Source: a virus
Virus record (IMG/VR): IMGVR_UViG_3300042890_001450
Location: 1-25,407 of that record
DNA: 25,407 nt
Direction: 5' to 3' (one strand)
The position numbers and the translations under genes were made by a program. This document shows, one piece after another, positions 12,545 through 21,600 of this stretch (position 1 is its first letter; the number at the start of each line of letters is the position of its first letter). The notes beneath the pieces were generated by a model, which was given only the letters and a program-made list of their open reading frames with translations, was not told where the DNA came from and made no database searches.

Positions 12545-15070
12545 ATGACCTTTGACCTTAACATATCCGCTCCTCAACCAACCCGCAAATACGTCCCTAA
12601 TGAAATCCCCACTGCTGTCGCACCTTACCGCATCATGCTCCTTGGTGACATACCCGGAGAAACTGACTATGAAGCTCAGTTACCGTTCATGGGACACGCC
12701 GGACAATTGCTTTCACAGGTGCTTTCTGGGTCTGGTATCCAGCGATCTGGGTGTTATATTGCCAACGTTGTTCAATACGTCCCTGAGCGTAACAACATTG
12801 GAATGTTTCACCCGCACGGGTTTGAGTTCACTGAGTCAAGAAAGAACATTGAGCGGGAGTTAACTTCCTTCCGTCCCAACCTCGTCGTCCTTCTGGGTGA
12901 CGAGGCTTTGAAGTTTGCAGGTCACGGGGACAAGAAGGTAGCCAAGTGGCGAGGTTCAATTCTCCAATGCACTCAAGTCGGTAATCCCTTGTTCGGGCTT
13001 AAGCTCTTACCAACCTACCACCCTAGTTCAATCCTCCGGGTATGGGACGACTTGCCGTTGTTTACGTTTGACATTCGAAGGGCATTGGTGCAAGGCCAAG
13101 ACCCTGTCATCAACCGACCAAACCGACATCTTGTTACAACTTACAGTGTCGGGGACATCGTCGCCCGCTTCCAGAAACTCCGTCAAGAAGCCAAGCTTGT
13201 CACTCTCGACATTGAAGGTTACGTCTACGCGGTAAGTTGTATTGCCTTCGCCACCTCACCAACCGAAGGCTTCTGCGTCCCGTTGTTCTCTTTGAACCGT
13301 GCCGATCTCCGTATTGTCCTCCGTGCAATGTGCGAATTCCTCAAGGACCCAGACGTCCCAAAGGGTTTGCAAAACGGTATGTATGACGCCACGGTCCTCG
13401 CTCTCACCTACAACGTCCTGATCCGTAACTTCTCCCAAGACACCCTCCTCGCCTCGTGGGAGATCTACCCGGAGTTAGCCAAAGACCTGGGCACTCAAGC
13501 CTCGATTTGGACCGACGAACCCTACTACAAGTTCGAGCGCAAGACAGACGACATGGCTATCCACTACAACTACTGTGCCAAGGACGCAGCTGTGACGTTT
13601 GAAATCCTGGAAAAACAAACCAAAACCATGGACCCTGTGGCTACGGGGCATTACAACTTCAACGTTCGTATGCTACGACCCCTGCTCTACATGCAGATCA
13701 AAGGCACGCGTTTCAACGTAGACCTTGCTAAACAAATCGAAGCCGAGAACCGTGTCCGTGTCTCCGAAGTGTCTGACCGCCTCAAGCAACACGCCTGTGA
13801 CCCTAAGTTCAACCCCAACTCACACACTCAGGTTAAGAAACTCCTATACGACAAGTTCCGTCTACCCAAACAATTCAAGAAAGTCGCAGGACGCAAGACT
13901 GCTGATGTCATCTCCGACGTAAGCTCACTCCTCCAACTCCTCAAGACCTACCAACTCCCGGTCATCATCGACCTGCTTCTCTACTCCCGCCTAAACAAAC
14001 GCTCCCAATACATCAACATGAAATACGACCGGGATGGTCGAATGCGTTGTTCTTACAACGTAGTCGGTTCTGAAACCGGGCGCCTCTCCTGTTCCAAAGC
14101 TGCCAACGGCACGGGAGACAACCTCCAAACCGTTCCCCGTGACCTCCGTAAACTATTCCTCGCTGATGAAGGTTATGAATATTTCCAATGCGACCTTGCA
14201 GGCGCTGATGGTTGGACTGTTGCTGCTGAATGTGCCGCTCGTGGTGACCGACGGATGCTTGACGACTATCTCTTTGGTCTCAAACCGGCAAAGATTATAG
14301 CCCTGTTGTTTTTGTGTTCCCACTACCACCACAACGCTGACCTCGCCAAACTCAAGTTCCCACTACTCCATGAACTCGAACCTTACTTTGCTGCTAACCC
14401 ACGTAACGTCAACGACTGGTCCCGCGATCAACTCAAAGCCGCCTCCAAGTTCGTCACTGAAGACGGACCAGCAGGATGGCTTTACTTTACATGTAAGCGC
14501 ACGCAGCACGCCACAAACTACGGCACAGGGACAGACACAATGGTTGATCAAGTCTTGTTGGACAGCTACAAAGTCCTAGGCAATCCAGTCATCATTCCCA
14601 AGACCGACGCCTCAGTCCTCCAAGACCTCTACAACATTCGTTACCCCGGCGTTAAGTTCTGGCAGGACGATTGCAAATACAAACTCAAACACTCCCGAGG
14701 TTTCCCCGAACAAGTCGACGCCTCAGGTCACATCCGTAAGTTCTTCGGTCGCACCACCGACCACGCCACTTACCGTTCATGGCTCTCTCACCAACCCCAA
14801 GCAAACACAACCTATGCAACCAACCTAGCAACCGAAAAACTCTGGATGGACCCCGGCAATCGCTCTGGTCCATCTCTCACCATCCAACCACTCCACTCAG
14901 TTCACGACGCCCTTTGCGGTCAATGGCCCATTTGGTTTCGTGACCAAGCTCAACTTATGGTAAAATCCTACTTCGAAAACCCAATCACCATCGCCGGCAC
15001 AACCTTAACAATCCCCTACGACGGTGGCTACGGTCCATCTTGGGGAGAAGCAAAGACTCCATTCCAATAA
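12545..15070 (+). CDS. DNA polymerase A with N-terminal UDG-like domain
   Basis: 841 aa from the ATG at 12545. Residues about 28-180 resemble family 4/5 uracil-DNA glycosylases: GDIPGE (34-39), PFMGHAGQLL, LLGDEAL and YHPS (about 157-160). The usual Fe-S cysteines are not visible and the usual GE at the active site reads GD. Then a 3'-5' exonuclease domain (DIEG about 222-225; QNGMYDAT; YCAKDAAVTFE) and a family A polymerase: SETGRLSC, motif A CDLAGADGW (Asp550), motif B around RTQHATNYG and motif C HSVHDA (Asp788). SPO1-type phage polymerases carry a comparable UDG-like domain. It is the replicative polymerase of this phage. The gene is 4 nt from its upstream neighbour. Confidence 0.92.
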   Translation: MTFDLNISAPQPTRKYVPNEIPTAVAPYRIMLLGDIPGETDYEAQLPFMGHAGQLLSQVLSGSGIQRSGCYIANVVQYVPERNNIGMFHPHGFEFTESRKNIERELTSFRPNLVVLLGDEALKFAGHGDKKVAKWRGSILQCTQVGNPLFGLKLLPTYHPSSILRVWDDLPLFTFDIRRALVQGQDPVINRPNRHLVTTYSVGDIVARFQKLRQEAKLVTLDIEGYVYAVSCIAFATSPTEGFCVPLFSLNRADLRIVLRAMCEFLKDPDVPKGLQNGMYDATVLALTYNVLIRNFSQDTLLASWEIYPELAKDLGTQASIWTDEPYYKFERKTDDMAIHYNYCAKDAAVTFEILEKQTKTMDPVATGHYNFNVRMLRPLLYMQIKGTRFNVDLAKQIEAENRVRVSEVSDRLKQHACDPKFNPNSHTQVKKLLYDKFRLPKQFKKVAGRKTADVISDVSSLLQLLKTYQLPVIIDLLLYSRLNKRSQYINMKYDRDGRMRCSYNVVGSETGRLSCSKAANGTGDNLQTVPRDLRKLFLADEGYEYFQCDLAGADGWTVAAECAARGDRRMLDDYLFGLKPAKIIALLFLCSHYHHNADLAKLKFPLLHELEPYFAANPRNVNDWSRDQLKAASKFVTEDGPAGWLYFTCKRTQHATNYGTGTDTMVDQVLLDSYKVLGNPVIIPKTDASVLQDLYNIRYPGVKFWQDDCKYKLKHSRGFPEQVDASGHIRKFFGRTTDHATYRSWLSHQPQANTTYATNLATEKLWMDPGNRSGPSLTIQPLHSVHDALCGQWPIWFRDQAQLMVKSYFENPITIAGTTLTIPYDGGYGPSWGEAKTPFQ

Positions 15071-15079
15071 ACAAACAAC

Positions 15080-15373
15080 ATGAACACAACAGACTCCGTC
15101 TCTTCCGTCGCAGCTACCCTCGCCCAACGCCAAAACGTCCACGGTGACTTCAGCGACAACTCGTTAGCTACTCAGCGTTGTATGGACGCCTTGATGCTTT
15201 GTCCATCATGGCATGAAATGAGTCCCAGCGCCAAAACCGCAACCTTCCTCATCATCCAGAAACTCTCCCGTGCTGCGTCCGGCAACCCTTGGCACTCCGA
15301 CCACTGGCATGACATCCAAGGCTACGCCAAACTTGTCGAGGATCGTCTTAGCCCACCACAAACACCGCAATGA
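15080..15373 (+). CDS. DUF6378-like protein (97 aa)
   Basis: LAQRQNVHGDFSDNSLATQ at the start and IIQKLSRAASGNPWHSDHWHDIQGYA at the end give the pattern (rHGdf ... Kl.R...gn...D.w.DiaGYa) of the small phage DUF6378 domain. It is all-helical and related in appearance to MazG-type nucleotide pyrophosphohydrolases, but no function is established that I can state. ATG follows AACAAACAAC, an A/C-rich leader. It overlaps the next gene by ATGA. Confidence 0.7.
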   Translation: MNTTDSVSSVAATLAQRQNVHGDFSDNSLATQRCMDALMLCPSWHEMSPSAKTATFLIIQKLSRAASGNPWHSDHWHDIQGYAKLVEDRLSPPQTPQ

Positions 15374-15684
15374 CCCCACCACCTGAACACATCCTCAAAG
15401 CCGCTCACCTCATCAACGATTGGGCGGTTAAAAACGGTCTCACCGACTACGTCATCGGCCCTGTCTGTTCCATCACCTGCCTCAACACCTCTCACTCCCT
15501 TGTCAAACTCTACAAACACTACCTCAAAACCCAAGTTGACCCCGCCCTCCTCGAAGGTGCACCCACCCCGACACCCGGTCCATCCGAACCCTACCCCACA
15601 CCCGTCCACGAACTAACCCCCGCAGAACGTCTCTACTTAATGGCACACCCTAAGGTTGGAGAGAATAGTTCTCTCGAACGATAA
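15370..15684 (+). CDS. Hypothetical protein (104 aa)
   Basis: The N-terminal 60 residues look helical (ILKAAHLINDWAVKNG; LVKLYKHYLK), followed by a Pro/Thr-rich linker and a short helix. The last residues, VGENSSLER, are read from dyad-site copy 6. No family recognised. ATGA-coupled to the previous gene. Confidence 0.6.
   Translation: MTPPPEHILKAAHLINDWAVKNGLTDYVIGPVCSITCLNTSHSLVKLYKHYLKTQVDPALLEGAPTPTPGPSEPYPTPVHELTPAERLYLMAHPKVGENSSLER
15655..15679. repeat. Dyad site copy 6 (25 bp)
   Basis: GTT-gga-GAGAA-tag-TTCTC-tcg-AAC, with perfect inner and outer arms; C/T-rich sequence continues on its right. It overlaps the last codons of the 104-aa gene, 14 nt before the hairpin at 15693. Confidence 0.88.
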
Positions 15685-15692
15685 CCCATAAA

Positions 15693-15723
15693 GTCTCGCT
15701 CTAGGATCGCTCTAGAGCGAGGC
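15693..15723 (+). terminator. Hairpin, possible terminator
   Basis: A 12-bp stem (15693-15704 with 15712-15723, one T·G) with a 7-nt loop. The following sequence (TTCCACCTTCCCT) is pyrimidine-rich but lacks a T-run, so termination would be weak or factor-dependent. Part of the stem is the palindrome GCTCTAGAGC discussed next. Confidence 0.5.
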
Positions 15724-15795
15724 TTCCACCTTCCCTAGTCCATGCCCCACCCTACCCCTTTCCTTTGCTCTAGAGCCTTAGTATCGCCCTCTAGA
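15699..15795. promoter_or_regulatory. Cluster of CTCTAG(A) palindromes, possible operator
   Basis: Two perfect 10-bp palindromes GCTCTAGAGC lie at 15709-15718 and 15767-15776 (58 bp apart), with CTCTAGG at about 15699 and CTCTAGA at 15789-15795. They lie just upstream of a probable winged-helix gene. Repeated palindromes before a regulator gene suggest autoregulation, but this is inference. Confidence 0.45.
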
Positions 15796-16074
15796 CCCCA
15801 CCCACCCGCTAGAATCCCCGGCTCTCCCGCCAATTATAAGTTTCTTCTCGGCAAAATACTCTTTCTCAATCATGAAACTGACACTCTTTACGACGCAGAA
15901 ATTAGAAACATTCCCGTCCACCTCGTCAATGTTATCTGTTCTGTTTTCAATCTTCACGGTATCACGCTCTATTATACTATCTCGCATCCTCCTGTGGGCC
16001 GAGCAAACCCAACTCCGCTCGCCAATCCCCCGTCCATCCCTGCTGATACTCTCGCTGATATACTCGCACCATAG
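15742..16074 (+). CDS. Hypothetical protein (110 aa), start uncertain
   Basis: The first 30 residues (MPHPTPFLCS and following, Pro-rich) are read through the CTCTAGA cluster and look non-coding. From about residue 31 (YKFLLGKILFLN) the sequence looks like a genuine compact domain (TLYDAEIRNIPVHLVNVICS). No in-frame ATG lies between, so the start is unresolved. It overlaps the next frame by up to 203 nt. No family recognised. Confidence 0.45.
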   Translation: MPHPTPFLCSRALVSPSRPHPPARIPGSPANYKFLLGKILFLNHETDTLYDAEIRNIPVHLVNVICSVFNLHGITLYYTISHPPVGRANPTPLANPPSIPADTLADILAP

Positions 16075-16261
16075 ACCACTCTCCAACAAAGAGATCTTTC
16101 ACTTCTGCTCCGTCTACGGTCTCATGACTCAAAAAACCGTTCGTCACTACCTCATTGAACTCCACGCAGACAACCTACTCTCAGAACAACGTCGCGACGG
16201 AATTGCTTTTTACTCCCTAACCGAAGGTGGTGAATTTATCCTTAACAAACTTGCCGCTTAA
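15872..16261 (+). CDS. Probable winged-helix regulator, start uncertain
   Basis: The C-terminal 75 residues look like a winged helix-turn-helix: LLILSLIYSHHRPLSNKEI, then a turn and recognition helix (GLMTQKTVRHYLIELHADN), then a wing (LLSEQRRDGIAFYSL). The first 45-50 residues overlap the gene at 15742 in another frame and are Ser/Leu-rich. An in-frame ATG at 15929 is an alternative start. It lies after the CTCTAGA cluster and before dyad-site copy 7, so it could bind either. Confidence 0.5.
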   Translation: MKLTLFTTQKLETFPSTSSMLSVLFSIFTVSRSIILSRILLWAEQTQLRSPIPRPSLLILSLIYSHHRPLSNKEIFHFCSVYGLMTQKTVRHYLIELHADNLLSEQRRDGIAFYSLTEGGEFILNKLAA

Positions 16262-16264
16262 CTT

Positions 16265-16289
16265 GTAAGAGAGAACTATTCTCATCAAC
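16265..16289. repeat. Dyad site copy 7 (25 bp)
   Basis: GTA-aga-GAGAA-cta-TTCTC-atc-AAC. Inner arms perfect, outer arm two of three. It lies in the 32-nt gap between the winged-helix gene and the ligase gene. G/C skew on the plus strand flips here (one 60-nt line before: 14 C to 9 G; one 60-nt line after: 5 C to 19 G). Confidence 0.82.
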
Positions 16290-16293
16290 GATT

Positions 16294-17163
16294 ATGAAAC
16301 CAATGTTAGCACGAGCGTTTAACGCGTCGTTAATAAAGTGGCCAGGGTTTGTGCAGCCGAAGTTAAACGGGCTGAGAGCCATGTGGTTACATGAAGAAGA
16401 AGTGTTGTTGTCTCGAGATCAGCATGTGTGGAATGAAAGTGTATTGCCCCATGTGTTTGAAGGTTTAAGACAACTCACCGAACACATTAAGTTCTTTTTT
16501 CCACAAGACGCTTGTATGGGTATTGATGGAGAAATTTATTGTCATGGAATGAGTTTACAACAGATAAATAGTCGTGGTAGTGTCAATCGTAAAAGCCCAC
16601 ACGCTGATTACGCAAAGTTAAAATTCAATGTGTTTGATGTTGTGTCTTTATTACCCCAAGAGAAACGCTTTGAGTTTCTTGATTATTTAGCTGGTCAAAG
16701 TTTTCCAGGTGTTGAAGAAGTTTCGACACATCTTTGCCACAGTCAAGAAGAGTTCGACCGACTGTATGATCTCTATCTGAACAAGGAACGCTACGAAGGT
16801 GTAATGTGGCGTGATCGGACAGCTCCTTATGGGTTTGATTTCATGTGTGGAAACAAAGAGAATCGCTGGAACACAATCGTCAAAAGAAAACCCCGCCAAG
16901 ATTTGGTTGCCCGAATCCTGAACAGGGTTGAAGGTGAAGGTAAGCACGCTGGGATGGTGGGTGCTTTTGTGTGTCAGCTGGATGACGGAAAGACTTTCAA
17001 TGTAGGGTCAGGGTTGTCCGATGCTCAACGCAGGCAAATCTGGGACATGCCACTGGAAAAGGTTGTGGGTGTTCCCCTCCGCATTGACTACGAGGTTCTG
17101 TCTGATGGCGGAATTCCGTTGAAACCGACCATTGCGTGTGTTGAACTCTTACTAATGGACTGA
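16294..17163 (+). CDS. ATP-dependent DNA ligase
   Basis: 289 aa with the nucleotidyltransferase motifs in order: KLNG (adenylated Lys23, 23-26), IDGEIYC (motif III), EGVMWRD (motif IV) and WNTIVKRKP (motif V), then a short OB-fold (GAFVCQLDDGKTFNVGSG). The size matches T7-type minimal ligases. It seals nicks in replicating DNA. The gene is G/T-rich, unlike the C-rich genes before it, with the change at dyad-site copy 7, suggesting a different origin or local selection. TGA is followed directly by the ATG of the next gene. Confidence 0.92.
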   Translation: MKPMLARAFNASLIKWPGFVQPKLNGLRAMWLHEEEVLLSRDQHVWNESVLPHVFEGLRQLTEHIKFFFPQDACMGIDGEIYCHGMSLQQINSRGSVNRKSPHADYAKLKFNVFDVVSLLPQEKRFEFLDYLAGQSFPGVEEVSTHLCHSQEEFDRLYDLYLNKERYEGVMWRDRTAPYGFDFMCGNKENRWNTIVKRKPRQDLVARILNRVEGEGKHAGMVGAFVCQLDDGKTFNVGSGLSDAQRRQIWDMPLEKVVGVPLRIDYEVLSDGGIPLKPTIACVELLLMD

Positions 17164-17349
17164 ATGAAGATTAAATGTTTCATCAAACTGCAAACCGACA
17201 AAGCAATACTAATCGAAACCCTTGAACTCTCCCGACCGACTTGGATTCCGTTGAGCGTGGTTGAAACGGTCCACCTTAAAGAGGACAACCCCGGCGAGAC
17301 TGAGATCGAAATCGCTGACTGGTTTTGGGATAAACACTTTACAGACTAA
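17164..17349 (+). CDS. Small hypothetical protein (61 aa)
   Basis: It begins right after the ligase stop and overlaps the next ATG (TAATG). The product, MKIKCFIKLQTDKAILIETL, then ETVHLKEDN and EIEIADWFWD, is strand-rich, possibly a small beta barrel. No family recognised. Position suggests translational coupling of ligase, this protein and the ATPase. Confidence 0.6.
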   Translation: MKIKCFIKLQTDKAILIETLELSRPTWIPLSVVETVHLKEDNPGETEIEIADWFWDKHFTD

Positions 17350-18692
17350 TGAGCTTTCTACAAGATTATAAAATTTACTCCTCAGGGAATGAGGCACCGG
17401 AAATCTTCCACGACTGGGCGGCGTTGAGTGCATTAGCGTGCTTTGTCTCCCGTAAGGTTTGGGTGCCGCAGGGGTTCCTCACGGTAATCCCCAACATGTA
17501 TATCCTCTTCGTGGGTAACCCCGGTAACGGTAAGTCCACAGCCATGAAAATTGGACAGGATCTTGTGAGGGGTCTTGAAAAGTATTGTCCAATCGTTCCG
17601 AGTTCCATCACGAAGGAAGCTCTCACACAGGAAATGGGAGCTAAAGACTCGACCTACAAGAAGTCTTATTCCCACCTTAACCAAACCCACGAATACGTTC
17701 CAGCATTGATTTTTGCTAACGAACTCGTAACGCTGTTAGGCACCGATCCACTGGGTATGATTAAGTTCTTGACTGACATCTGGGACGAACCCACAGAGTT
17801 TAAGGTCAAGACCAAGAACAAAGGCTCAGACCACATTCCTCAGCCTTTCGTAAACCTTCTAGGTTGCATGACTCCAGAGACTACATCCAACCTCCTCAAA
17901 GAGTCCATCATCTCTGGGGGATTTGCACGACGGTGTATTTTTGTCTACGCCCAGCGGAGGGGTAACCCCGTGCCTCGTCCAGTCACCACAGTTGAACAGA
18001 TCGAAGCTCGTGACCGTTGCATCAAACATGGTGCACTACTCTGCCACACCACTGGTTCCTTTACATGGTCAAAAGAAGCCGAGGTTGTGTTCGATAAGTG
18101 GTATTGTGAGAACCACGAGTTTGTCCAACGGAACGCTGACCTGTGGATGAACGGGTATTACACCTCAAAGTCCAACCTCGTCCTCAAGGTCGCCATGCTG
18201 TTGGCCCTCAGTGAAACCACCGATCTCATCCTCCAACCTTCTCACATCACACATGCCCTTGACATGTTGGCTCGCAACGAAGTAGACATGCACCGAGTCT
18301 TCGACGGGACAGGAAGAAACCCCGAAGCTACTGTGGCAAGTCATATTATGACCATGCTAGAACAGCAGTCCGGGGTTGTTCCGTTGAAACAAGTCTTTGT
18401 CAAGATGTATACTCACGGTTCCAATGACGAGATCACTCGCGCCATTGACCACCTTAAGCAAGCTGACAAGGTTTCGGTTTTTGACTACACCCCACCGGGT
18501 GCAAACAGCACTCGCACGGTCATAGGAAGGCGTCAAGTAGTGGAAGACTTTGCTCGTCAACTCCGCCAGTCAACCCAGAAGCTACAGCACGAGCTGCCGG
18601 CACCGTCAAACCTCGTGTCTTTACCAACTGATCGACCAACAATGCTTGAAGTAAACCTGACTGGACATCGCCCGGCATCTGACCAAGACTAG
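17349..18692 (+). CDS. DUF3987-like P-loop ATPase, probable helicase
   Basis: 447 aa. Walker A is GNPGNGKST (56-64) and a Walker B-like segment is PALIFANELVTLLG. Sequence and layout (LLGCMTPETTSNLL; ISGGFARRCIFVYAQRRGN as an arginine-finger region) resemble DUF3987/YfjI proteins, thought to be replicative helicases or loaders in phages and plasmids. The C-terminal third is helical, with a winged-helix-like stretch (about 335-390). The last 57 codons overlap the giant gene on the other strand by 173 nt. It starts by TAATG coupling. Confidence 0.75.
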   Translation: MSFLQDYKIYSSGNEAPEIFHDWAALSALACFVSRKVWVPQGFLTVIPNMYILFVGNPGNGKSTAMKIGQDLVRGLEKYCPIVPSSITKEALTQEMGAKDSTYKKSYSHLNQTHEYVPALIFANELVTLLGTDPLGMIKFLTDIWDEPTEFKVKTKNKGSDHIPQPFVNLLGCMTPETTSNLLKESIISGGFARRCIFVYAQRRGNPVPRPVTTVEQIEARDRCIKHGALLCHTTGSFTWSKEAEVVFDKWYCENHEFVQRNADLWMNGYYTSKSNLVLKVAMLLALSETTDLILQPSHITHALDMLARNEVDMHRVFDGTGRNPEATVASHIMTMLEQQSGVVPLKQVFVKMYTHGSNDEITRAIDHLKQADKVSVFDYTPPGANSTRTVIGRRQVVEDFARQLRQSTQKLQHELPAPSNLVSLPTDRPTMLEVNLTGHRPASDQD

Positions 18693-21600
18693 CTCGTGCC
18701 TTCGTTCGCTCGCCGAACATACTAACCTCATCCACCATTTGCCCTTCAAACCTGTTACCAAACGTTTCCAAGATCGCCATATGTGATTTAGCATCCTGCA
18801 CATTACCAGCTCGGTTCGGTGAAAGACCAAACTTTCCTCGAGTCAAGTAATCCACTACTGCGTCAACCCCGGCCGCTTCACTGTAGCCGGGGTTTTCTTG
18901 TGCCCTTTTTGCCAGCATTTGACGTGCTTGAGCTGGATTGGTTTTAGCAACCTTCGCGATGTCTTTGTGCACCCGCTCGTTCTCTTCCTGCCGCGCACGA
19001 CTGGATTTGAACTGCAAGCGTTGGGCTTCCTTGAACGCCGTCACCCGACTCGGTGCAAACCCCATGGCCATCATGGCTTGTTCACCTTGGGTCGCTTGCA
19101 TAACACCCTTGCCTCTCTTATCCGTCACAGCACCATCGTTGGCCCACATGTTCCAGACTCGTTTGAACGCAGGCGGCAAACCTTCCCCCATGGCAGCGGT
19201 CGCATCGCCCTTGACCATAGAACTCGCAGCGTTGGAAAGACTTTCCCCAACACTTCCTACTGGCCCCAACAACGCCTTAGCGCTCCAACCCTCATACGAG
19301 TTGAAACCTAAAATCCCATTCATTGCAACACGTTGAGAGATGTCAATGGGCATTCCCATCGCGTAAGCAATCCCGTGAGTCGCGGTATCCGCAACGAACG
19401 TGCCACCTTCTTTACCAGCGAACTCCTCTCCAAGTTTGAACGCACCCTCGCGGATGTTCTTTTCAACTTCCCAGTCCGTGTGTTCATCCAACAGTGCCAT
19501 CAGCGGACCCATGAACGGAATCCCACCAATCACCCCAGCGGCACTGATAAGGTGCGCGAACGCCATGATCCCAGCACCTCTAGCACGTTTTTGTTGTTCA
19601 GGTGTAAGCCCTGCAATGTCTTTACCCATGCCATGTTTGACATACCTCCACAGGTTGCTCAACGCACCGGCGTTGTAACTCCCCAGCGCATACATCATCT
19701 GACTCGCCGTCCTCCAACTTCCTTGAGTAGAAAACCATTCCACCGGCCGACCGATTCGACCCGCGTTGGAGTTGGACACCGTCACAATGCGTGCAGCTTC
19801 CTGATACAACTGTTCAAACTCCTTACTGGTAAGGACCTTCTTATCCCCGAACAACTGCTTGTGCTTCAGGTCGAACGCAGCGATGAAACTTAACTTTTCG
19901 TTGAAACTAGCAAACGTGCCATACAGCTTGGAACTTAGGTTACCATACTGACCAACCATTGTCGTAAGCGCACCTTTACCCCTGGCCTGATTCCCAACGC
20001 TCATATTCCCAAGGTCTAGCATCGTCTCATAGTCCATTTGGCGAATCTCTTGTTGAAGACCCAGTCCAATCAGACCTTCGGCTTCCCCACGGTTGATCAA
20101 CGCTTGGTAAACATCAACGTTCTTTCCGTTCTTCAGGACCGTCCTACCAGACTCCCACTTCCCGGTGACGTTGAACTTCCCAATCTTGTTGGCCGCGGCA
20201 AAGGGCAACGTGTAAGCCTCACTAACACTCGCTCCTTCTTCATACAACTTAGGGCTCAAACTCAACGGCGCTTGAGTCGCCTCAATTAGCGCACTACTCA
20301 AATTCATACCCATGAACCAGTGGAACATCCCCTTCGTGATCTTGTTCCCCATAGCCGTATCGGGGTTCCGGAAATTCTCCAACCCCTTCTCGGCTTGTTC
20401 CAACGCCTGCCAACTTTCCAGGTCATTCACAATCGCTGGGTCCATCTTGGCAAAACGCAACTCCGCGTTTGTTTCAACACGTGGTAATGCCCTACTCAGC
20501 TTGTGCATATACCTCATGTGCTGTTCCAACATCATGAGATTCTCACGACCCTTGCGGTGCTTCCTGTTAGGGTTAATCGCTCCCAACATCGCTTCCACAT
20601 TCTCTGAACTCAACGCACTATGGAAGTCTTCCCGACTCTTCATCAACTCTTGGTGAGTCTTTTTGTCAATCTTACCACTTGCCAACAACTTATCCAACAC
20701 GGGGAAAATTGTCTTCTTCTCCGCCCCAACCATAGCCTCATCAATTTGGTCACGGATTTTCTTCATGTTATGCCCACGCCCAAACGAATCCTTATAACCC
20801 GTCCGAGGATAGATCAACTCCCAACCATTAGCACGTGCTTCCTTAACAAACGCCGCCGCTTGTTCTTCAGTATCAAAGTCCCGCAGCCCCGGCAGTGTTC
20901 CAGTCTTATCATCATACCTGACATGGAACTGTTTCATTCGTCGCTCAGTTACAAAGTAAGGCTTCTGGTCAAACAACTGCTTTTTCAACGCAATGGCATT
21001 AACCACCGGTTCCATCCACTCGCCCAGCATCACAACATCCAGACCAAGTTTTCTGCTCAAGTTACTAAACTCAGTCAAACTACCAGTCGCCCGTCCCCTT
21101 CTAAACGTCTCATACAATCCTTTGGCAACATCACTCACCTCCTGATTTGTTCCACCCAACTTTCCACGCAACAGAATCGCCAACTCGCTCACCGCAACTC
21201 TGTGATTTGAGTCTAGAATCGCCCCTTGGTTAAGCTTGTTGCTTTCTTCAACACGCTTCAACGTGCTAAGCACGTCGCCCTTCTGCTTATCCGTCAACCC
21301 TTGCAAGGCCGCAACTCTAGCTGGATCTGTATCTGGCAACGCCAAAAACGAATAACCCTTCAACTGCATATCAAGAAGCAGGTCATCCACCAACGTACTA
21401 GTCTTACTATCCCTCAGCACCCTTCCAACATTCCCACCATCTTTCGGAATAACTGGTTTTCCACTAGCCTTCCACCCAGCGCCGAACATAATAACTTCAT
21501 TCGTCCGCACCAACGCATTCGCCGTCCCTTGTTCCCCACGGAACACATTACTCAAATGCCTCAGCGCTGGGTGCCGCTCCATCTTGTGCAACAACGGCTC

